DNA from: CAVSUZ01 sp963791885
GTDB taxonomy: Bacteria; Pseudomonadota; Alphaproteobacteria; Acetobacterales; Acetobacteraceae
Direction: 5' to 3'
Assembly: GCA_963791885.1 (NCBI GenBank)
Contig: CAWBUL010000008.1
Coordinates: 1-64,000 of the forward strand
Length of the DNA: 64,000 bases
This document shows, piece by piece, positions 1 through 10,046 of the stretch. The notes below the pieces were generated by a model. That model was not told where the DNA came from. It was given only the letters and a program-made list of their open reading frames with translations, and searched no databases. How positions within the stretch are numbered: position 1 is the stretch's first letter; each line of letters begins with the position of its first letter. A program made the translations under genes and the position numbers.

Positions 1-26
1 TGTTGAGTTTCATCGAGAACTGACCC
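1..26. repeat. left inverted repeat of the IS21 element
   Basis: This end starts TGTTGA and reads GAGAACTGACCC near its inner edge. It matches the reverse complement of 2473-2498 at most positions. The shorter related repeat at about 47-59 is the inner copy. Confidence 0.85.
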
Positions 27-112
27 ACCAGGTGGCAAATTTCCACTGAGAATTGACCCATGTTTTGACCTCGCCCCGGCTGTTTTCAGCGGGGTCCACG
101 GGAGTGATAAGC

Positions 113-1645
113 ATGGAGTTACTGAGCGTGATCCGTCGCTGGGCGCTTCGAGACCAGCTTTCGATACGGGAGATCGCCCGCAGGACTGGGCTATCGCGGA
201 ACACCATCCGCAAATACTTGCGGGGCGACGTGGTGGAACCGGCCTTCAAGGTGCCGGAGCGGCCCAGCAAGCTGGACGCGTTCGCCGAGAAACTGTCGGC
301 CTGGCTAAAGCTAGAGAGCGGCAGGCCGCGCAAGCAGAGGCGGACGATCAAGCGGTTGCATGCGGATCTGGCCGCCCTCGGGTTTGAAGGTTCATACGGC
401 CGTGTTGCGGCGTTCGCCCGCACCTGGAAGGAGCATCGGCAGCGGGAGCAGCAGACGACCGGCCGCGGGGCCTTTGTTCCGCTGATTTTCCAGCCGGGCG
501 AAGCTTTCCAGTTCGACTGGAGCGAGGAGTGGGCCGTTATCGGCGGCGAACGGACCAAGCTGCAAGCTGCGCACTTCAAGCTTTGCTACAGCCGCACCTT
601 CATTGTCCGGGCCTATCCGCTGCAGACGCACGAGATGCTGTTCGACGCGCATCATCATGCGTTCCGGGTGCTTGGCGGCGTGCCGCGCCGCGGCATCTAA
701 GACAATATGAGAACGGCTGTTGACCAAGTTGGCGTCGGCAAGAAGCGCCAGGTCAATGCACGCTTTGCCGCGATGGCCAGCCACTACCTTTTCGATGCTG
801 ACTTTTGCAATCCGGCCTCAGGCTGGGAGAAGGGTCAGATCGAGAAGAATGTCCAGGACGCGCGTCATCGGCTGTGGCAGACCATGCCGCGTTTTGTGAC
901 GCTGGCTGACTTGAACGACTGGCTGGAACAACGCTGCCAAGCGCTATGGCGCGAGATTCCACACGGCAGCCAGCAAGGCTCGATATTCGATGCGTGGCAA
1001 AGTGAAGTCGGATGCCTGATGGCCGTTGGCAGACCGTTCGATGGTTTTGTTGAATACGGCAAACGCGTTTCGCCCACCTGCCTCGTTCACTTTGATCGCA
1101 ACCGCTACAGCGTGCCCGCGTCCTTCGCCAATCATCGCGTCAGCTTAAGGGTTTATCCAGACCGCGTCGTTGTTGTTGCCGAAGGGCATGTCATCTGCGA
1201 ACACGCGCGGCTCATCGAGCGGTCGCATCATCTGCCCGGCCGCACCATCTATGATTGGCACCACTATCTCGCGGTGATCCAGCGCAAGCCGGGAGCTCTG
1301 CGTAATGGCGCGCCGTTCGCCGAATTGCCGGAAGCGTTCAAGCGGCTGCAACAGCACCTTCTCAAGCAGCCCGGAGGCGACCGGGAGATGGTGGAGATTC
1401 TTGCCCTCGTCCTGCACCATGGTGAAGATGCGGTGTTGTGTGCCGTCGAACTGGCGCTGAGTGATGGAGCGCCGACAAAGACGCACGTGCTGAACATGTT
1501 GCACCGGCTGATCGACGGCAAATCCACGGCCACAGCAATGATCGCGGCTCCGCAGGCCTTGGCCCTGGACCGGGAGCCACGTGCCGACGTCGAACGCTAC
1601 GATGCCCTGCGCGAGAAGCTACAGGAGGCCCGCCATGCGTCATGA
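113..1645 (+). pseudogene. istA: IS21 transposase IstA, interrupted by a nonsense codon
   Basis: IstA is the DDE integrase-type transposase of IS21 elements. Translation from ATG 113 starts with an HTH segment (IREIARRTGLSRNTIRKYL), followed by the RNase-H-fold core with the first Asp in FQFDWSEE. At 698-700 the frame hits TAA inside what should read GIYDNM, so a Tyr codon has become a stop immediately before the second catalytic Asp (701-703). The same frame then runs on without further damage through the catalytic Glu (GWEKGQIEKN) to 1645. Only one base change is needed to explain the lesion. An upstream ATG at 53 is in frame, but the family protein starts near the MELLSVIRRW segment. The 3' end overlaps istB by 11 bp. 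Confidence 0.93.
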
Positions 1646-2426
1646 TCCGGCCGGGGCGGCGATTGTCGTGATGCTGCGCGGCCTGAAGATGTTTGGCATG
1701 GCGCAAGCCGCGGGCGAGCTGATGGAGCAGGGCGCGCCAGCGTTCAATTCGGCCGTCCCCATTCTCTCACAGCTGCTCAAGGCGGAAACCGCCGAGCGCG
1801 AGGTTCGATCGGTTGCCTACCAGCTGAAGGCGGCGCGCTTCCCCGTCTACAAGGATCTGAGCGGTTTTGATTTTGCGTCCAGCGAAACCAATGAAGCCCT
1901 GGTGCGCCAGCTTTACCGGTGTGAGTTCATCGAAAACGCCGACAACGTGGTCCTCGTCGGCGGTCCGGGCACCGGCAAGACCCACATCGCCACGGCGCTT
2001 GGCGTGCAGGCGGTTGAACACCATCGCAAAAAGGTTCGGTTCTTCGGGACCGTCGACCTGGTCAATGCGCTGGAGCAGGAGAAAACTCAGGGCCGATCGG
2101 GTCAGATCGCGGATCGGCTGATGCGGTGCGACCTCGTAATGCTCGATGAATTGGGCTATCTGCCGTTCAGCCCCTCCGGCGGCGCGCTGCTTTTCCACCT
2201 GCTGAGCAAGCTTTACGAACGGGCCTCTGTGGTCATCACCACGAACCTGAGCTTCAGCGAATGGGCTGACGTGTTCGGCGACGCTAAGATGACGACCGCC
2301 ATGCTCGACCGCCTCACCCACCACTGCCACATCGTGGAAACCGGCAATGACAGCTTCCGCTTCAAAGCCAGCTCGGCCGCCAACAAGGGCCGAAAGGAAA
2401 AGGCCAAGAACTTGACCCCGGTATGA
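1635..2426 (+). CDS. istB: IS21 helper ATPase IstB
   Basis: IstB is the AAA+ ATPase (DnaC-like) that assists IstA during IS21 transposition. The 263-residue product has the Walker A motif GGPGTGKTH and a Walker B-like segment MLDELGYLPF, both characteristic of IstB, and is of normal family length. The start at ATG 1635 is chosen because it overlaps the istA end by 11 bp and follows an AGGAGG ribosome site at 1622-1627. The gene looks intact, so this copy could still serve other IS21 elements in trans. Confidence 0.93.
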   Translation: MRHDPAGAAIVVMLRGLKMFGMAQAAGELMEQGAPAFNSAVPILSQLLKAETAEREVRSVAYQLKAARFPVYKDLSGFDFASSETNEALVRQLYRCEFIENADNVVLVGGPGTGKTHIATALGVQAVEHHRKKVRFFGTVDLVNALEQEKTQGRSGQIADRLMRCDLVMLDELGYLPFSPSGGALLFHLLSKLYERASVVITTNLSFSEWADVFGDAKMTTAMLDRLTHHCHIVETGNDSFRFKASSAANKGRKEKAKNLTPV

Positions 2427-2472
2427 CCCGCAAACCATAAATTCACCCGGGTCAGTTCTCGGTGGAAAACCC

Positions 2473-2498
2473 GGGTCAGTTCTCAGCGAAAATCAACA
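2473..2498. repeat. right inverted repeat of the IS21 element
   Basis: Read on the minus strand this end begins TGTTGA and continues to GAGAACTGACCC, mirroring 1-26. A second inner repeat lies at 2449-2465. The element therefore ends at base 2498. Confidence 0.85.
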
Positions 2499-2635
2499 AC
2501 AGATGCCTAGCTCTCACACACAAGGACATCCGCGTGCCCTCAAACAGGGCAACAGAGGTCCATCGGTTTATCGGTGATGGCGACACGGCAATAACAGTCC
2601 GCTGTTTTAGCTTCGCCCCTTGTTCGTCCCGTTCG

Positions 2636-3004
2636 TCAGCCTCGGGTTAGCGACATGTGGTAGGTGCACTGGCTGTTGCTGAGGTCGGCGTCGATGTGGC
2701 CGCCCGAGACATGACCCTTCAGGTCGTAGGCTCCTCCTCTTGCGGCTGTGCTGAGATATCCCCTACCCGAAAACGATCCGTCAGCCCCGATGTTCGGGGT
2801 AAATCGCACATCACCGAAGTGCATGTAGGTAAGCTGGTTGTTGGTGATTGTCATGACACGCGGCGTGCCGGTGCGGGCACACGGCGGGGTTTCGCCACGC
2901 ATAAGCTGGATTGCCCCATGATATGTGCCATCGTTTGGCGCCGCGGCAATCGCCGCAGGCGTGAGGCTCAGGCAGCATAGGGTGACCATGACGGTGGGTT
3001 GCAT
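2636..3004 (-). CDS. small secreted hypothetical protein
   Basis: The 122-residue product has a clear Sec signal peptide (hydrophobic stretch after MQPT, Ala-rich cleavage region PAAIAAAP at about 16-23). The mature part is about 100 residues, Gly- and Thr-rich, and probably beta-structured. It has two cysteines (in PPCARTG and SQCTYH) that could form a disulfide. A good ribosome site (GAAAGGAAACC) precedes the ATG. I do not recognise the family; an extracytoplasmic location is the only supported statement. It lies 137 bp from the IS21 right end, alone on its strand. Confidence 0.65.
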   Translation of the reverse strand: MQPTVMVTLCCLSLTPAAIAAAPNDGTYHGAIQLMRGETPPCARTGTPRVMTITNNQLTYMHFGDVRFTPNIGADGSFSGRGYLSTAARGGAYDLKGHVSGGHIDADLSNSQCTYHMSLTRG

Positions 3005-3539
3005 GTGGTTTCCTTTCAGTCCTCACCAATCAATGCGCCAAGCGGCGCGCCACGCAACTGCGCGATGGTTGTGTTCAGACAACTCCGGGCAGTGACACCG
3101 ACGCAGCCGTCTTCTGCGTCCGCTTCGATCCTCACCCGAGACAGGCGAGACACACCGTGCTGGCAGCGCTGGAAGCGGGCGCGATGAGGCAGCGTGGCGA
3201 CGTGCCCGTTGCGGGCCCTCAGGATCCCCTACAGCGCCCTTCACGTAGGCCGGCACTCTCTCCTGCGGCAACGTCTACAGTGACTCCTGCGGCTCCCAGG
3301 GCCCGGCAATGGGCATCTCCGCCGCCACCGCTCCGGGGCTGCCTCCGACCGCGTCGCGCTCTGGCGATGCCTGCGGTGCGACTGTGCGGGACAGCCCGCG
3401 GCTGGTGACACTCTGACCGGTCTGAAGGTGCCGACGGACGGCGAGCCGCCGGACTGAGGCCGAAGAAGCCCCAGCCTTCACCTGATTGCCGCCGCATTGG
3501 GCCGATACCCGGAATCATGCGTCTGGGAACTTGCCGCCG
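3005..3539. other. gene-poor stretch
   Basis: No reading frame here has a convincing start, codon use or recognisable protein, and the frames that stay open are Arg/Pro/Ala-rich as expected from GC-rich non-coding DNA. No clear promoter or terminator is seen. Confidence 0.5.
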
Positions 3540-3695
3540 ATGAGAGGCAAAGTGCCCTCCGGCCTGCGCCATGCTTTGCTGGTCATAGGGACTGGCGCGG
3601 CGTTGTTCGTCGTTACCGTCGGGCTTTATGCGGCCATGTGGTGGGCCGTAAGCAGGCTGTGGTGGGATATAGCCGTTTGGCTCGCTTGGGCCTGA
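3540..3695 (+). CDS. possible 51-residue membrane protein
   Basis: This short frame encodes a basic N-terminus (MRGKVPSGLRH), a strong hydrophobic segment (about residues 11-28) and a Trp-rich second segment. It could be a genuine small inner-membrane protein, because the hydrophobic pattern is better than chance frames nearby. There is no good ribosome site and no recognised family. It lies 55 bp upstream of the next gene on the same strand. Low confidence. Confidence 0.25.
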   Translation: MRGKVPSGLRHALLVIGTGAALFVVTVGLYAAMWWAVSRLWWDIAVWLAWA

Positions 3696-3750
3696 GGGCT
3701 TGGCCGGCCTTCTGCTGGCTCTGACCAGGGAATCCCCTCGACTCCGCCCC

Positions 3751-4128
3751 ATGATGCGGGAGCCGCCCTATGATCGTGCGTTCGCCCAGGCGGCTCAGGT
3801 CCTGGCGATGCGGGACCACTACCTCGAAGTGCGCTGCGGCTGCGGTACCCGGCGCGTGATCGGCCTCGGCCAAATGGCCGAGCACCCCGAGATGGGGCGC
3901 CTGACACTGGCGAGCGTCGCCGCGCGGCTGCGGTGCGCCGGCTGCTTCACCGGGCCGGATGAGGTGCATCTGACCGCCACCGTGCACGGCCTTGAGCCAC
4001 CGGAGTTCGGCGGGGATGCCGTGTGGTCAATCCCGCTGCGGTGCCAGGAGCGCCGCCCAAGCTACCATCACCGCCGAATACCGGAGCACCGGACGACGGA
4101 TGCCAACTCACCAAGCGCGAACAGTTGA
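3751..4128 (+). CDS. hypothetical protein with CxCG...CxxC motif
   Basis: The product (125 residues from the first of two adjacent ATG codons) has a CGCGTRRVIGL segment and, about 35 residues on, an LRCAGC segment. Paired CxC/CxxC elements of this kind suggest a zinc-ribbon-like fold. I recall short proteins of this pattern, with no assigned function, in Acetobacteraceae and Methylobacteriaceae, but cannot name a family. The last 30 residues are low-complexity and may not be part of the domain. The start is uncertain: the frame is open upstream and no strong ribosome site decides it. Confidence 0.5.
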   Translation: MMREPPYDRAFAQAAQVLAMRDHYLEVRCGCGTRRVIGLGQMAEHPEMGRLTLASVAARLRCAGCFTGPDEVHLTATVHGLEPPEFGGDAVWSIPLRCQERRPSYHHRRIPEHRTTDANSPSANS

Positions 4129-4614
4129 CCGGGGATACAGGAGGGGGCTACAAAGCCTTTGGCTCCCGGCGCCTCTAAGTCATTGATATTCCGCTGCGTT
4201 GGCAGGACAGATCAGTTTCCAGGTCCCCCAGCCAGTTCGCCGGCAGCTTTTCTCGTGGCTTGTGTCTGTTCGGCTGGACGGGTGATGTGTGCCGTCGTGG
4301 TCGGGGTTACGGCGCGAGCCCCTTCGGGGCGAAGTCAGAGAGTCGGCGCAGGCGCGGCATTCGGGGGAGACGTGTGTAGCCAGGACGCGACCGCCCTGAT
4401 TTCAGGGCGCCCCATGGTGCGTAGGGTGTCGCGCGGCCTCGCGCTCTGCTTCAGCCGCTTGACGTCGGCCGAGATCAGAGCCGCAGATGATGGTGGGTTC
4501 ATTGCGGGGCCCATCCCCAAGGTGGATTGAGACGGCGGCAGTCGGCCGGAACAGCGGGACCTTACGTACGTACCACGGATACGGTCTGACGGTCATTGGC
4601 AGAAGAGGCGCGGC
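4129..4614. other. intergenic stretch without recognised gene
   Basis: No supported coding frame. A short GC hairpin at 4318-4330 (GCCCC-TTC-GGGGC) lacks a following T run and is not called as a terminator. Confidence 0.45.
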
Positions 4615-5238
4615 ATGTCTTACGAGTTTTTCTACTGGCCGGAAATTCAGGGACGCGGCGAGTTCGTTCGCCTTGCGCTTGAAGATGCAGGGGCCGCCTA
4701 TATCGACGTGGCGCGCGGCTTGGAGAGCGACGGACGCGGCGATCCTGCTGTATCTGGGCGGGCGAATCGGGCTTGCGCCCACCGACGAAAACGGTCGGCT
4801 ATGGACGCATCAGATCAAGCTCACGATTACCGACATCGTCAAAGAGGTGTACAACTCGCATCATCCGATCGATGAGGACAAGTGGTTCCACGAACAGAAG
4901 GATGAGGCCATTGCGCGCGCCGCAGTCTTCCGCCAGGACCGCATGCCAAAATTTCTTGGCAGGTTCGAGCGGATTTTAGAAGCGAACCCGGCGGGTACCG
5001 ATCACCTGGTTGGAAGCTCCGTCACCTATGCCGATCTGTCCTTGTTCCAGTTGGTTGAGGGATTGCGTTTTATGTTTCCTCTCGCGTCCGAGCGAAAGTT
5101 GGCGAAGCTGCCGCGCGTGATGGCCCTGCACGAAGCAGTGGCGGAACGCCCGCGATTGGCCGCCTATCTGGCGAGCGAACGACGCTTGCCATTCGGGGAA
5201 CCGGGATCTTCCGCCGCTATCCGGAGCTGGATGATTAG
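4615..5238 (+). pseudogene. glutathione S-transferase, two lesions
   Basis: The first frame starts MSYEFFYWPEIQGRGEFVRL, a typical thioredoxin-fold GST N-terminus, but after about residue 34 it runs into unrelated sequence. The protein resumes in another frame at about 4736 with DAAILLYLGGRIGLAP and the helical GST C-domain. The roughly 30 residues normally present between these points (the cis-Pro region that binds glutathione) are missing, so this is a deletion plus frame change. A second frame change near 5200 separates RRLPFGE from the expected family end GIFRRYPELDD, which stops at 5236-5238. The gene cannot make a working enzyme. Confidence 0.85.
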
Positions 5239-5509
5239 CATGAAATATTCTGTTGCGGATTTGACGAGGCAATCGTGCGATTCACACGGGCGGCATCACC
5301 GGAGTAAAACAGGGAACGAGGCTCGGGGCAGGGGCGAACTCCGGTTTCTATTAAGCCGTTTATCGGCAAACCACTGAACAGGATTGGGCGCCCCCCACTC
5401 GCCGCCTGATCCTCTCGCCTGACGGCCAGCATCCACAATCGCTCATTGGGAATGACCTATGTCAATGGTCCCGGCGGTATGTACACTACTATGATGCGGG
5501 AGGTGGAGA

Positions 5510-5778
5510 ATGGAACCAATTTATCGAGTTAGTTTTTTTAAGAGGCTCATTGACAGTACGGGCAACAATTTGATGCCTGCCAAAGCGCTGTCGAAGTTCA
5601 CGCCGACAGCAAAACGCGAGCAGTAGAGTTGGCTAGATGCCACTTCGCGAAGCTAAAGCAAGTGAACTCGTGGACGCTTCGGGCAGATTACGAAAAACCC
5701 GAACTTCTTCGGAGAAGAAAGCGGGGTTGGCTGCGATATGGGAGAAGACGGCAAATACGAATTGAATGGACAATCTGA
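5510..5778 (+). pseudogene. small hypothetical protein, frameshifted
   Basis: After a fair ribosome site (GGGAGGTGGAGA) an ATG at 5510 begins MEPIYRVSFFKRLIDSTG. In that frame the protein stops after 38 codons. In the neighbouring frame from 5569 the text continues FDACQSAVEVHADSK and then AVELARCHFAKLKQV and SWTLRADYEKPELL, which reads like the rest of one small alphaproteobacterial protein. Another frame change may follow near 5700, where a third frame gives KKAGLAAIWEKTANTN. The family recollection is weak and function unknown. Confidence 0.4.
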
Positions 5779-5970
5779 CCAGCGACAAGGGACCGCAAGT
5801 GCCCGCACTGATCGAGGCTGCGGGGGGTTGAGCTGCGATACCTGCCGTCCGCACGTCGACCCAATCGAGAACGCCTTCGCCAAGCTCCAGCACTTCTCCA
5901 TAAAGAAGCTACATGAACGATTGACGCTCTCTGGTCGGTGACCGGCTGCCTGAAATGATTCAAACAGCAT

Positions 5971-7994
5971 TCAGGCCTTCTGGCTGATCAGCACTACGAT
6001 AGAGCGAGCCGGCGACCGCATAACGCGCGTCGTGAACGGCAAGGCCGCTTCCGGCTCGATAATATCGTCTGGACTGGCCAGTGACGTATCCACGATCCTG
6101 AGCCAAGGTCCTGGCATTTCAATTGTGAATACGAGATCGCCCCAATAGGCGTTGATCATAACGTAGATATCTGTGTCCCCCGAGGCTACCCCGCGGAGAT
6201 AGAAGGCGATCGAGTGCGAATTGGTCGCCAAGTCCGGCACGGTGGCGACGCCGTGCCAGCTGACATCGCTGCCCCATCCCGTACTACGGCCAATGACGGG
6301 ATGGGCCTTGCGAAAGGCAATCATCATCTGGAAGAAGCGCAGCACATCAGCGTTCTTCTCTGCCAGCGTCCAGTCGGGCCACGTGGTCTCGTTATCCTGG
6401 TCCCAAGGGTTCGCATTGCCGTTCTGCGTATGCATGAACTCACCGCCGGCGACGAACATTGGCGTGCCATTCGACAACATCAGCAGACAACAAGGGTTCT
6501 TCACCTGTTGCCGGCGCAGTCCCGCGACCTCGGCCGGCACGCCTTCCCCGCCCTCGTGACCACAGTTCCAGCTATGCTGGCCGTCCTTGTTGTAGAACAC
6601 CAGATCATACATATTCAGGCCGTCGTGGCAATCGACGTAGTTAACGCTCTGGTAGCGCTGGAAGGCCTCCATCTTGGTATCCGGCAACAGATCGGTGCTG
6701 CCGTAAAGGCGGGCCATAAGAGCAGGAACGAGCCCCTCCTGTCCTCTAACGAAATCTCTGACGGTATCGCGATAATGATCGTTCCACTGGCGCCAGGTCT
6801 TACCTGGAAACGCGCGCCCCATCGTGTAGCCGCTGCCTGGCTCACCCTGCCACGGTTCGGCAATCAGCCGCGCGCGTTCAAGGCTGGATCGCCAGAAGTT
6901 TCCGAGATAATAGGCGGATCTTCTAAATTGACGCGACCCTCTTCATTACGCGTGAAAATAGAGGCAATATCAAAGCGGAAACCGTCCACTCCCATCTGGC
7001 TCACCCAATACCGCAGGCTGTCAACGACCAGCCTTCGCACGACCGGATGCGCAGTCCGCAGATCGTTGCCGCACGCACTGTAGTTGGAATAGACCGCGAG
7101 ATTGCCAGGTTCGAGCGCATAGTAAGTAGAGTTATCAATCCCACGAAAGCTGTACAAAGGACCGGCTGTGTCGGATTCGGTGGTGTGGTTATAGACGACC
7201 TCGAGAAAGACCTCGATATCAGCCCGATGCAGTTCATCGAACATCCAGCGAAACTCGGCGACTATTTCTTCCGAAGAATTGCTCTTTCCATAGGGGGCGT
7301 GCGGGGAGAAAAAGTTCAGTGGCATGTAGCGCCAGTAGTTGCCTTCCTGCGGATCGAACTGTTGCACCGGCAGGAGCTCCACCGCTGTCACACCCAGGGG
7401 TCGCAAATAGGGGATCTTGGCCACGACACCGGCGAATGTGCCACGCACATCATCGGCGACGGAGTTGTCCCGTCGGCTAAAGCCGCGGACATGCATCTCG
7501 TAAATGATCAGATCATGGCCGTGACGGGGTCCCGGAGGCCGGGCCGCGTGTCGGACGGGAAGCCTTGCCGGAAGCACGCCCAGCGGAGCCTGCCCGGCAT
7601 TCGCGGCGGCCCGGCTCGCTCCTGGAGGAAAGAACACGCCTCTCGCGTATGGATCGAGCAGGACCTTCTGGTCATCGAACCGCTGCCCCTCGTTCGGTCT
7701 AAGGGGACCCGCAATCCGGTAACCATAGTAATGAGCATCGGCTGCCGCGACAGCGGACACACGCGCATGCCACATGCGACGCGTTTTATTGCGGGGAAAT
7801 TCGAACGGAATGCTAACGATGGGTGCGGCAAAGTCGCTCTCGCTAAAGAGCAAAAGCGTCACCGCCTCAGCGTGTTTGGAATAAACAGCAAAATTGTAGG
7901 CCTTCTCTTCCTCCATCCAGGTGGCACCGAGCGGCGTAGGCGCTCCGTCCCGACGCTCCAATTCCTCAAGCGCAACGGAAGCGATGTCAGCCAT
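5971..7994 (-). pseudogene. glgX: glycogen debranching enzyme GlgX, frameshifted
   Basis: GlgX is a GH13 isoamylase that removes alpha-1,6 branches from phosphorylase-trimmed glycogen. The first part (7994 down to about 6870) has the N-terminal CBM48-like domain, the barrel start (IIYEMHVRGF) and the nucleophile region VDGFRFD. Near 6872 one base is missing: the frame ends at PALNARG, while the next frame continues RLIAEPW (general acid Glu) and MGRAFPGKTW, then NYVDCHDG, to a normal C-terminus at 5971. Together the pieces give about 675 residues, close to full length. The start ATG 7994 lies in an ATGGCTGA overlap with the upstream gene, so it was translationally coupled in a glgA-flavoprotein-glgX operon. 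Confidence 0.85.
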
Positions 7995-8979
7995 TCCGGC
8001 TGTGCAGAACCTTGATATAATTCGCACGTTCATACGCCACTGGATCCTTCAACATCCGCTGGCTCATTTTTCCCCGAATGTCAGCCAATTTGGTCATATC
8101 CCGTGTCTGCATCCACTCGGTCAGGCCTGCCAGCAGGACCTTCAGGTGTCCGATGCCATGCCGCAGCAAGGCCGAGGTCGTCATCACGACATCCGCGCCA
8201 CTCAACAGGTATTTGATCACTTCATCACTGCTATCGACACCGGTGCTCGCTGCCAGCGATGCGCTGATTTGTCCGAACATGACGCCGATCCACAGCAGCG
8301 GAAGCCGGATCTCCGCAGGCGTGCTCAGCCGCAGGCTCTGATGCAACTGCAAAGTACCGAGGTCGATGTCGGGTTGATAAAAACGGTTGAACAGCACGAA
8401 GCCATCTGCCCCAGCCCGTTCCAACACGCGGATTGCGAAAGCAGGCGCGCTGAAATAGGGGCTGAGCTTCATCGCCACGGGAATTGATATCGCGGCCTTC
8501 ACCGCGCGCAGCACTTCGACGTACCGATGCTCGACCTTCGATGTAATTAACGATGGATCAGCCGGGATGAAAAACACGTTAAGCTCAATCGCGCTTGCGC
8601 CGGCGTCCTGCGCCAGACGCGCATGATCGGTCCAACCTGCCCCGGTGACTCCATTCAAACTTGCGATCACCGGGATGGAGACAGCCTCGCGTGCCTTGCG
8701 GATAATTTCCAAGTACTCGTGAGGGCCTGTGCGGTAACTCGCCGCGCTCGGCAAATAAGAGAACGCTTCGGCAAAGCTTCCAGGACCCGCAGTGGTATAT
8801 TGCTCGAACCGACCACTCTCCTGTTCGATTTGCTCTTCAAATAACGACGGCAAGACCACCGCCGCACCGCTCGCATCCTCGATCCGGCGAATATTGTCCA
8901 ATTCGAACAGCAGCGGCGAGGCTGAAGCCACCAGTGGATTTTTCAGCGGAAGGCCGAGGTAGGTTGTCGTCAGGTCCAT
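7987..8979 (-). CDS. dihydroorotate dehydrogenase-like flavoprotein
   Basis: The 330-residue protein starts MDLTTTYLGLPLKNPLVAS, as in the FMN-binding TIM-barrel class 1 dihydroorotate dehydrogenase/PreA superfamily. Further landmarks are VIASLNGVT, IELNVFF, VAMKLSPYF (flavin-binding Lys) and the phosphate-binding GADVVMTTSALL. The catalytic Cys/Ser loop of true pyrimidine enzymes is not obvious, and pyrimidine genes are absent, so this is probably the dihydroorotate-dehydrogenase-like paralogue often linked to anaerobic energy genes, with unknown substrate. It is intact although both operon neighbours are damaged. Overlaps are 10 bp with glgA and 8 bp with glgX. Confidence 0.8.
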   Translation of the reverse strand: MDLTTTYLGLPLKNPLVASASPLLFELDNIRRIEDASGAAVVLPSLFEEQIEQESGRFEQYTTAGPGSFAEAFSYLPSAASYRTGPHEYLEIIRKAREAVSIPVIASLNGVTGAGWTDHARLAQDAGASAIELNVFFIPADPSLITSKVEHRYVEVLRAVKAAISIPVAMKLSPYFSAPAFAIRVLERAGADGFVLFNRFYQPDIDLGTLQLHQSLRLSTPAEIRLPLLWIGVMFGQISASLAASTGVDSSDEVIKYLLSGADVVMTTSALLRHGIGHLKVLLAGLTEWMQTRDMTKLADIRGKMSQRMLKDPVAYERANYIKVLHSRNG

Positions 8980-9980
8980 GTGAGATCCTCTACTCTTGCC
9001 AGCGAGTTTCGGGGCTCGCGGTATTCGTTCGCTGCAGTCTTTGCGGCCGTTGCCGTTATGCTTGCGGGTGGCGTATTCCTCGTGATCTGCTTGCCGCTGA
9101 GCTGGCTATACAGCTGTTCGTAAGCGACCGCCGCTTTGGCTCGCGACATGGCGGCGTGACGCAGCTCAGAGAGACGGGCTTTATTGCTGAAAATGTCAAA
9201 CGCACGCGCGCAGGCCGCGAGCAGGGACCTAGCTGAGAACTGCGAAAATAGAAAACCGGTCCCGCCGTCTTCTATTGTGTCCGCAAGCCCCCCGGTCGCA
9301 TATGCAATCGGCAGCGACCCGTAACGCTGCGCGTGCATCTGGGTCAGCCGGCAAGGTTCGAAGCGTGACGGCATCAGGCAGAAGTCGCTGCCACCGACGA
9401 TCCGGCGTGCCATTGCCTCGTTGAAGCCAACCATCACGCAAACGTGATCCCGATGCCGGCGCGCGAGTCTGTTCAGCATATGCTCCGTCGTCGGCTCCCC
9501 GAGCCCGAGTATCGCGATTTGCCCGCCTCCGCGTACGATATCATTGGCTGCCTCCGCGACGATATCGAGCCCTTTCTTGGGTACGAGCCGCGATACCATT
9601 CCGAACAGTGGGCCCTGTGACGGGGCAAGGCATAGGCTCGTGCGAACAATGTCCGCGACGGTTGCTTTCCCGCGGAGGTTGTACGTGTCGAAGTGAATGG
9701 GCAGGTGAGAGTCCCGTGTGGGATCCCAGCTGTCGTCGATCCCGAAGACGGTGCCGCTGAGCTGGCCGCAGGTCGCCAGCCCCGGCAGATCTCCCACAAG
9801 TTCCATTGACGAGGCGGCGGCCAACACCGCCGGATACGCGGGGATCAGAATCCGAATATCCATGCCCCGATGGTGAAGCGCACGCTGCAAGCTGGCGGCC
9901 ACATCGCCAAGACCGCCAGCCTTGATGAAGCCGGCCATCTCGCTGGTTACGAACAAGCTGCGTATCGCCACCGAGTGCAC
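8970..9980 (-). pseudogene. glgA: glycogen synthase GlgA with internal deletion
   Basis: GlgA (GT5) transfers glucose from ADP-glucose to growing glycogen. The open frame begins with a GTG at 9980 and shows the family start, including the ADP-glucose site KAGGLGD. At about residue 60-65 it jumps from DLPGLAT to CGQLSGTVFGIDDSWDP, a segment normally found near residue 230. About 150 residues of the N-terminal Rossmann domain are therefore gone, giving 336 residues against roughly 480. The C-terminal domain (SRLVPKKGLD, SRFEPCRLTQ, ATGGLADTIED) is kept in frame. An in-frame deletion of this size should abolish activity. The first gene of the glgA-flavoprotein-glgX operon, it has a FixK/FNR box 67 bp upstream. 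Confidence 0.85.
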
Positions 9981-10046
9981 CCTTTGTCACTATGTCCGCA
10001 ACGGCAGGAAGTTTGGTCTTCGCTAATTGTTCGATTTATCCGCACA

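Larger units (their letters stand above)
1..2498 (+). mobile_element. IS21-family insertion sequence
   Basis: The element carries the istA-istB pair typical of IS21 and is bounded by related inverted ends (1-26 and 2473-2498). Each end also has a second inner copy of the GAGAAnTGACCC-type repeat (about 47-59 and 2449-2465), a hallmark of the family. The window begins on the left terminal base, so the left copy of a target duplication cannot be seen. IstA has an in-frame stop, so transposition without an outside IstA is unlikely. Confidence 0.93.

Noticed and set aside
3219..3752. Minus-strand open frame of 177 codons
   Set aside because: Low-complexity Arg/Pro/Gly text typical of GC-rich non-coding DNA, with no ribosome site.
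4318..4330. GC hairpin as terminator
   Set aside because: Short stem, no T run and no convincing gene ending just before it.
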